Assembly (NCBI GenBank): GCA_018105865.1
Contig: CM030868.1
Coordinates: 9,832,745 to 9,896,744 of the forward strand
Source: Metaphire vulgaris
Lineage: Eukaryota; Annelida; Clitellata; Crassiclitellata; Megascolecidae
Direction: 5' to 3'
Length of the DNA: 64,000 nucleotides
A program made the translations under genes and the position numbers. Positions 49,163 through 56,300 of the stretch are shown here, one piece after another (position 1 is the first letter of the stretch; every line of letters begins with the position of its first letter). The notes beneath the pieces are model-generated. The model had not been told where the DNA came from. It did not search any database and saw only the letters and a list, made by a program, of their open reading frames with translations.

Positions 49163-51975
49163 TTTTAACCAAATGATTAGCCAGTTAATGTAAAGCCATA
49201 ATTTCCAAAAATCACAACATCAATGAATTCATTGCCTGTTAAGCCTAATCTGTACTTGATTTAAGAACAGACCAGGCAGGATCTAGTTCTGCTGGGATCA
49301 TAAGGTTTTCCCAGCCTTAATTGCTAGAGGCCAGTGGGAAAAATTAGGAGCAGCATTAGGCTGCAAGGTAAAAATGCAGGTCCAAAGAAAGCAGAGGCAA
49401 ACTACTCCATATTAATGGCATAAGCCATCTATGTGGTTGCTTGCCTGACACCAGATATCAGCCCGATCCTACACTCGATATGGGTGAAACTACCTTTAGT
49501 TAACACAGAATGTTTACAAAACAAAGTCCAGTTTCAGGCAATCAAATATGAAGGTTGATGTGTTTAAAAGAAAAGAGAAGTGCTCCTCATCAACTGGTGC
49601 ATTAGATTTGTTTTACTTTACTGACAGATGCCAATGTAAAATGATAACTTTATACTGCATATTCATCATACTGATATTTCTTGATATTTCTTTAATGCTT
49701 CATTTCTGATAGAACTTCATAGCAATAATTGGGTAATAATAGTATTTAATATTAATATAATAAAAAATTACATCTGCTACTTATGGCTGAATGAACTCAG
49801 TCACAACCAACATTCTAAAGTACGAATCTAGTAAGGTTGTTAAAACCGCTGGTTTTAAATGACCGGTTAACCGTTCAAAAAAGACCAGTTAACTGGTTAA
49901 CCATTTTCATTAACGAACTTGAAAGTATTCAGACTAATCAGCAGCTCAACACACATTACTATGCTGATGATATTCAACTATACCACTCTCATCATCCTGA
50001 GGAGACTAAACAGACAGCTGAATTATTGTCTGAGGGCATTGTGCAAATTCATGCATGGTTAAGCGCAATAGACTTAAACTAAATCCGTCAAAGTCTGAAC
50101 TGATATGCTTGGGACAGAGGCGGCAGATAAATAAAGTGACCCTTGATGAAATAATTAAAGTCGGTTCAGATCTGATTGTGCACTTTCTCAAGGTAGATTT
50201 GGACGCTTTTTGGACATTCGCCATCGTGTCTGAACCACTATCTTGGACCAGCCGTCATTCCATCGACGTGGCCAGTATAACTCTAGACTAGATACACACT
50301 CGAGAATTACAAAGAGGCGCTTTATCTATTGAATTTTCACCAAGATCACTGGTCAGCCATTTGTAAGTACTGCATTATTTACTGCCATTTGATCTTTCAA
50401 GCATTAATGAAATGAATGAAAAATAGCTAAATAACTAGAATTCGCTAAGAGCGCCAAATAACGAATTTGCTAATGAAAGCACTAAATAACTATATTTCAC
50501 TACTGAAATAACTAGAATTCACTAAGAGCGCTAGATATCTAAAGCTCGCTAACAAAAGAGCTAAATAACTAGAATTCACTGATGAAAGCACTAAATAATG
50601 AATCTGCTAACAGTAGTGCTAAATAACTAAGATTTGCTAACAAAAGAGCTAAATCATTAGAATTTGCTAATGAAAGCGCTAAATAGCTAGAATTCGCCAA
50701 TGAAAGAGCGCTAAACGCAATGTAAAACGCATCTGTACGTGCTTTGGAATATCGCTGTTCTTGGCAGTTTTGCCGATGTCTTGCGCTTATTTCTTTGCTC
50801 TAATCGTGCGGATTATCACCTATCTGTGTGCAATGAATGCTATGGCATACTTGGTTTTCCATCTGAAGCCATACGACTATATTACACCAGCTTAAATGTC
50901 TCTTCACTGGTTTCCAACTAGGATGCCCCATTGTCCACATCATCAGCGAACCTAAGGCTGCTAAACGAGGAGAGTCCCTCAACTGCTATATGCTTTATAC
51001 ATGCATTTGATCTTATTGCACTTCTCAAAAATGTAATGAAAACCATAGATGATATATTATCTCCTTACCTTGTACCCCTACTTGTTTTAAACCATCTCCC
51101 AAGATCTCCACAGATTTGCACAGCTGATCTTGAGTTAATGTTTATATCATTTAGAAGTCTAACCAGTTCTAGGCTCACTGCACATGACTCTAGTGTCTAC
51201 TGCTAATAACACTTTCTGAAAATCCCATTAGACCTGTTTAACTGCGTCATCACACTGCTTAATACAATTTCAAAATTACTCATATCGAAATTATCAGTCA
51301 ACTGAAGCCAAGGAGCAAACAACTCAAATCAGAGTCTAGACTATCAAAACTTACTCTTAATATTTCAACACTGTATTAACAAATCAACAGCCAAAGTCAC
51401 TGGGCCTCAGTCTTTCTACAACTCCTTTGCCAAAATCAGAAATGAACATGTTGTGTAACCATAAAGCCTTGGGTGAAACATTCATCCGCTAGTCATCAAC
51501 CTCTATGAGCTCACTTTTTTAAAGCTATTTCAATCGATCCAATCAGCATATAATAACAACTTGTGCAATAAACTGGATCTATAAAATGCATTTACTCACA
51601 CGGAGCACAGGAAGAGCCCGGCTTCTCATCGTCCGTCTTACTGACGCCGTGTTCCGATGGTCCTACTGCGTCCACTGTGGTCGAGGCAGGCGGCGACAAA
51701 ATGGGAGGAGGATGGGCCTCCGGTTGCCTCGGCACGTCTTCGATGCTGTCGAAGCTGATCAGTTGGTCAGGATCGGTCTCCGCCGTCCCCGGGAAGTCCC
51801 CGCCGCCGACGACGACGGGCCGCGCCGTCCTCCAGTCGTTCTGCTCTGGTCTGGTCGACGACGGAGCATCCTGGATTTCGTCGGTCGAAGGAGCCGACAG
51901 ACTCTCGAAGTCGTTCTCCAAAGATACGCCGCCGCCTCTGGAGAGGCCGTCGTAAGGGTTTGTCTCCGATTCCAT
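41679..51975 (-). CDS. RTN: Reticulon
   Basis: Complete gene of 7 coding exons: 51975-51600, 46017-45810, 45267-45129, 44858-44789, 43009-42963, 42716-42658 and 41724-41679. All introns are GT/AG and all phases agree; the product is 314 residues. Residues 1-125 are an acidic, Pro/Ser-rich N-terminus without known domain. The reticulon homology domain follows. It has [17 protein letters not shown] and a first long hydrophobic hairpin (about 137-175), then the roughly 66-residue loop with [16 protein letters not shown], a second hairpin ([20 protein letters not shown] onward), then [20 protein letters not shown]. It ends with the basic KKKPE, like the ER-retention tails of RTN1/RTN4. Reticulons bend and tubulate ER membrane. 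Intron positions within the domain and the short last exons fit the family. Vertebrate-style paralogue assignment is not possible. Confidence 0.96.
42658..42716 (-). CDS. RTN: Reticulon exon 6
   Basis: The acceptor TTCTTTGCAG and donor GTAAGA. 59 bp. It encodes [19 protein letters not shown], matching QIDHYLGLANKNVKDAMAK. Confidence 0.96.
42963..43009 (-). CDS. RTN: Reticulon exon 5
   Basis: The acceptor TTCATTTCAG and donor GTAGGG. 47 bp. It encodes [15 protein letters not shown], the end of the second hydrophobic hairpin (family: LFSVPVIYERH). Confidence 0.95.
43465..44665 (+). mobile_element. LINE, 5'-truncated and heavily mutated, (TAA) tail
   Basis: Reverse transcriptase traces appear across several frames: [17 protein letters not shown] near 43570, [20 protein letters not shown] near 44090, and [14 protein letters not shown] near 44470. 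The 3' end GCGCTCTTGACTTTAGCCTT...CTCTATAAATTGTC leads into (TAA)n at 44620-44665. It lies in the intron between reticulon exons 4 and 5, antisense to the gene. Confidence 0.88.
44789..44858 (-). CDS. RTN: Reticulon exon 4
   Basis: The acceptor GTGCTTGCAG and donor GTATGT. 70 bp, phase 0 in and 1 out. It encodes [20 protein letters not shown] and III, nearly the family's FAVLMWVFTYVGALFNGLTL. Confidence 0.97.
45129..45267 (-). CDS. RTN: Reticulon exon 3
   Basis: The acceptor TTTTTTGCAG and donor GTATTC. 139 bp. It encodes [20 protein letters not shown] and [17 protein letters not shown], the inter-hairpin loop, matching [16 protein letters not shown]. Confidence 0.97.
45545..45672. repeat. 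Fragment of a GGGGGCACTTTGTTGACAG element
   Basis: Shares GGGGGCACTTTGTTGACAG, GGGGCCCC, GAAGAGG...GTCTAA and two inverted AACCCTAAC blocks with 60736-60862. It lies in a reticulon intron. Terminal repeats are not preserved here. Confidence 0.75.
45810..46017 (-). CDS. RTN: Reticulon exon 2
   Basis: The acceptor CCATTTTAG and donor GTGAGG. 208 bp. It encodes [20 protein letters not shown], the first hairpin, and [20 protein letters not shown], matching VDLIYWRDIKKTGVVFGASL and SFRIYKGVIQAIQKSDEGHP. Confidence 0.98.
46018..48522 (-). other. Reticulon first intron, proximal part
   Basis: Apart from short (CA)n and (CAT)n runs and one LINE-tail remnant near 47150, I recognise nothing. The frames at 47127-47339 and 48255-48488 look random. 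Confidence 0.5.
47150..47210 (-). mobile_element. LINE 3' tail remnant
   Basis: The minus strand reads CTTTGTAAAGC...CTTTGGCTCTGCTATGCTTACAGCGCTATATAAA, the terminal signature of the LINE copies ending at 29790, 44665 and 49160. Confidence 0.65.
48523..49260 (+). mobile_element. LINE 3' fragment bounded by 97-bp direct repeats
   Basis: 48523-48619 and 49164-49260 are imperfect direct repeats (anchors TGATTAGCCAGTTAATGTAA and TTGCCTGTTAAGCC, CTGTACTTGA). Between them lies a LINE fragment: [40 protein letters not shown] and a (TAA)n tail at 49105-49160. The repeats abut the truncated 5' side and the tail directly, as a target duplication would, but are far longer than usual. Confidence 0.85.
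49262..49505 (+). mobile_element. SINE body
   Basis: Contains TAATTGCTAGAGGCCAGTGG, GAGCAGCATTAGGCTGCAAGG, ATTAATGGCATAAGCCATCT and GCTTGCCTGACACCAGATAT. These appear in the same order as the SINE copies at 53911 and 56080. It lacks a clear tRNA-like head. Confidence 0.75.
49900..50190 (+). mobile_element. LINE reverse-transcriptase fragment
   Basis: [20 protein letters not shown] leads into the catalytic [20 protein letters not shown]. After a frame change come [20 protein letters not shown] and [15 protein letters not shown]1/L2-like, frameshifted. Confidence 0.85.
50425..50715. repeat. Degenerate minisatellite, about 34-38 bp unit
   Basis: Around eight diverged copies of a unit like GAATTTGCTAATGAAAGCGC followed by TAAATAACTA, with alternating TTCGCTAAGAGCGC and AACAAAAGAGC variants. 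Confidence 0.85.
51600..51975 (-). CDS. RTN: Reticulon exon 1, start codon
   Basis: ATG at 51973-51975. The donor CCGT|GTGAGT follows 51600, phase 1 out, completing a Ser codon with exon 2. It encodes [20 protein letters not shown] and an acidic, Pro/Ser-rich segment. It is GC-rich compared with its surroundings; long overlapping plus-strand frames are shadows of it. Confidence 0.93.
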
Positions 51976-53180
51976 TTTCGTGCGATTAACGACGACGTAT
52001 GTCCAATCTCTCTAAATGCTAAACAACTCCAACGAAATAACACGCTCAATACATCAATTCCACATACAGTTCCCCTAACAATGGCGAATTTTTGGCGATC
52101 AAGTGATATATTCAGCGCATGCGCAGTAGACGAAAGAATGAATGACTATTGACTACCCACGAGTCACGACCTACTTAGGTCGTCTTACAGACTCCCTGGT
52201 CGTGCTCCACCACCGGCCACCGCTTTCCGCAGAACATCGGTCCATAAACAATCAACTGCAGTTTAAATAGACCTGTTCCCACTTATTGTCAACAACAACT
52301 ACTACTAATACTAAAATGACGACGATGCCGATTATCATAAAGACGACGGTGTACTGTACTGTGCAGAGGAAACGGACATTCTCCCCTAAACATAATCTCC
52401 CCAGACATTATCCCCTCTGTTACACCCGATGAAACGACACCCCCGATCATAATCCCCCTCTGTGCTTACTCAATGGGCTCGCGCTATGATGAAAGCGCTT
52501 TTAGCTTTTAGAAAGATTTAGCCTGGCCCTGGCTGCCCTGGCATTAAATATTTAGCCAAAAATGTTATTGAATATAATAATGCCATTCAGCAGTTCGATT
52601 TACAGAAAATTTCCGGAAAAGTACCGTTATATTTCCGAAAATTTCCGGAAAAATTCCACTGGAAATATCCGGAAATTTCTGAACTCTCAGCCTAACCTCA
52701 CTCCGCCTTCTTCCGCCGCTCTAAAATTTGCACAACATTGTAATTAGCATTTAGCAGCAGAATCATAGAAATCTTTACAATAAAATAAAAAGCTATAAAA
52801 TAGCAGGAAAATCACAAATAGGCCTATAATGTAATTGTGAAGTCGATTTCCGTCTACTCTAGAAGTCTAGAACTCTGGATATTCACAAATTAAAATCTAT
52901 CGACCGCGTTTAATCTTTTAAAATATTTCTGTATTTCCAATCTGTTGCAACTTTCCTGCAAAGGCGCCAGCGGCGACACCGCGACAGCAAATACAGCCCG
53001 GTGCCGGAGGTACCTTAAACCAGGGAGGCTGTTAAACCTTTAAACACCATAATATTATTATTGGCCGTATTTTGTCTAGACAACGCCGCTGTACGAGGGT
53101 AACAATTTGTTTGCCGTTTGTAAGAGTCTGAGAATCCTTTAGAGCGCTTGTTGTTGGCGTGAAGTGTTTCGTGTGTGACG
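51976..53180. promoter_or_regulatory. Shared upstream region between divergent genes
   Basis: A 1,205 bp interval between the reticulon start (minus) and the isomerase-like gene start (plus). It contains two full TTCCGGAA palindromes (52611-52618, 52643-52650) and a related ATCCGGAAAT near 52668, all within about 65 bp. These are ETS/STAT-like core sequences. Transcription starts are not visible, so the promoter role is inferred from geometry. Confidence 0.45.
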
Positions 53181-53312
53181 ATGGGAGATCTGCATTTGAT
53201 CGACATTAGAGTTAATCCTGGAGCTTACGTCAAAGATGTGCTCTTTGGATGCTGGATGAATCTTCAAGAAGGAGTTCGAAAAGGAGGAGGAAAAACGATT
53301 TGGGGCTTCAAG
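53181..53312 (+). CDS. Isomerase-like gene exon 1
   Basis: Starts ATGGGAG after GTGTGTGACG and ends TTCAAG|GTTTCC, 44 codons, phase 0. It encodes MGDLHLIDIRVNPGAYVKDV, the first strand and helix of repeat 1. Confidence 0.8.
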
Positions 53313-56300
53313 GTTTCCAATGTTAAGCGTTGCTTTGTTGTGTAGTGTCCTGTGGCTTATTTATTTAAATGCCGCTTGCATTTGACAAACGTGCACGACT
53401 CTTTTTATCAATCTTTCATTCACCATAGAAGGTAATAGGACTTTTTCCTGAGTCAGTTTGCCCTTTGGACTTTTGTCCTAGTCAGGACAATTCACCTCAT
53501 CAGCACTGACAATTGTTACATGACTTTTAATAGGATTCATATACAGGTCTCATACCGTCTCAATTTATATAAGGAACTAACATTCAGTAGAGTCTAATGC
53601 CTGTCACAAGAGAAAGTAATCTGCACAGCTGCTTTCTTATTCACATTGTGTCCTTGTTTGTCATATAGTTATTTTGGGTTAATCCTAAGATATGTCTCAT
53701 TGATAGTAAGCAGGGATAACAGCAGTGATGGGTTTTAAGGGCTCCTTACGGACCAATCTGAAGTCCTTATCCTTGGCATTATCCTTGTTCTTGTCCTTGT
53801 AAGTTGGTCCTTGTCCGTGTGATTTAGTCATTGAAAAGTCCTTACAAAGGGCCAAATTAGTTGAATGCCATTTTCAGGTATTTTCATTTATATTTACCTA
53901 CTTTTTTAATGGGGTGGGAAGATGGCAGTTTGGTAACTCGCTAGACAGGCACGCTGACGGAACGAATTCAACCCCACAGGAGCCCCTAAGGTCGACTCAG
54001 CCTTCATTTGCTAGAGGGCGGTGGTAAATGAGTAGCAGCTCTACCATCGGTGCGACTTCATAAACTCCAGATGGTTCTTCGTTCGGCAGCCAGGGTGATT
54101 GATGGTGTCACAAGACGTGATCACATTAGTGATTATATGATGTCTGTTCTACACTGGCTGCCTTATCCTTCTCGAGTTGAGTTTCGTGTGTTGAGAGCGA
54201 TTGCACTATCTCTTTATGGTGCCACTCTATCTTACCTTTCAGAGCTACTCCATCCTCTTAGCTCTATCCCTGGTCGGCCATGTCTTCGGTCCACAACCAA
54301 TGGTCTTCTCAGTGTGCCCCAAGCACGAACCTCCTTGTTCCTGAAACGAGGTTTTGAATCAGTTGGCCCTATCCTTTGGAATGCTCTTGACACCAGTATG
54401 CGTGGCTTAGCAACTCCTAATTCTATGGCCCTCTTTTTGAAATGATTTAAAACTTATCTCTTTGTCAATACACAGTAATTTGCTGTGGGAGCGCTTCTGA
54501 GTGATTCTTCAAAAGAGGCGCTATACAAATATTTTGTTACATTACATTACATTACTCTAGATTAATGGCTTTTGCCACCTGCATCGCTGCTTGCCTGACA
54601 CCGGAGATCAGCGCCGGACCTGAAGCTCGAAATCGATTATGGGCAAGCCTTTACATTTTAAAAAAACTTTCCTTAGGCATTTGCATTTGCTTGAAATGTT
54701 ATTCATTATTCTCTTATGATACCAGGGATGTAACTGAGTTTCCATTTCCTATTTGATGCAATTAAAGTTGGATTCAATACACAAATTTTCTACCCGCTTT
54801 ACACTGATAGATGATGCAAGAAGAGGTTGAAGACACTTCAGAGCACCGACTGAATGAATACCTGCAGCTCATAAATGCTGGTGATCTGGAAGAACCCTCT
54901 CTCTCTCTGACAGTGGGGGCAAACTTAGATAAATTCCATCCCCTCCTCTTGAACCTCTTCAGCCAAATTCTTTGTTCTCCTACAAGAGTTGTATGAGTGT
55001 TCTCAAAAAGTGGTCTTATAACGAAGCCTCATTGTGCTCACATGACTGATCAGCTACTAGAAACACTTGTGTATTCTTGTGTATTTGAAATGCAACATTA
55101 CTGTAGACTAGATTATGTTTCCAGATGTTGTTATTGCATTTTAATATTCTGGTTGGAATTTAAATGATTTTTGTTTTTTCCTTTTCACTTTCTTCTATCT
55201 AACAAAAGTCATTTCTTGTAGTAGGGGTCATTCCTTGTGGTTTTTGTGCTTAGAGGAGTCAATCCTTGTCCTTGTCTTTGTCTTTGGGGTTAGTCCTTAA
55301 CATCCATGAATAACAGTTCAACAGTTAACATGGATGTGTTATAGCATTGCAGACATGGCAATGGCCAAAGTCAAGAGCAATTTAGCTAACGTCACTTGAA
55401 TGAGATGTAAAACAAGTAGATCTTTATATTTAATTCGAGTGAAATGATTGAGTTTGCTTTCAGAGCATTGTCAGATAGTGTGTTTCAAAAAGTTGGATTG
55501 TAACAAGAAGTTGCCAAACTTGAAAGTCGGCTGGAGGAGGAACAAGTAGTCAGGGCTGCCAAGAGAGGGGCAGGGGCAAATGCACAGGGGCCCAGTGGTC
55601 TGGAGGGGGCTGGGCTGATGATGAAGATGTATAATTAACAATAATAATACCAAAAAAAGATTACCATGTTCTGTGCACAGGGGCCCAGTGAGGAAAAGGA
55701 GGACCCGGGTGCTGAGATCATAAACAGTGTGAAAAAGAGAAAAAGAGCGACAGGCAAAAAAGGTCATCACTAGTTTTCGAGAGTTGCAACAATACCGTAT
55801 CATGAAATCAATGACAAGCAAAAAAAGGCTGTCATCAATTTTTAAGACTTGTCAGGGGCCCGTTGGCCCTTCTGCACTGGGGCCCAGAATTTCTCTTGGC
55901 GGGCCTGCAAGTAGTTGAACATGTCTCCTGAAGTGAAATTGGAAACATTAATATGTCAGTATGGGACGGATGATGTTGATCTTGAAACACTTGGTTAACT
56001 TGCCAATGAGATTTAAGTCCAATACAATTTGTAGGCCTAATCTATAATACTCTATGTATGTGCACTATATGGTGCAAACGGGAAGATGGCAGAAGAGGTT
56101 ACATGTTGGGCAGTCACGCAGAAGGAATGAGTTCAAGCCCTGTTGGAGCCCCTAAGATCAACTCAGTCTTATTCTTTAGAGGGCGGTTGTAACATCAAAA
56201 ATTGAGGAGCAGCTGCAAAGTAAAGCGTGGACCTAGACGTTTGACTGGCAATCTACCTCGGTTAATGGCGTATGCCACCTGCGTCGCAGTATGCCTAAAG

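Noticed and set aside
51586..52152. 188-residue plus-strand frame
   Set aside because: Antisense shadow of the GC-rich reticulon exon 1, which has the right splice site and phase.
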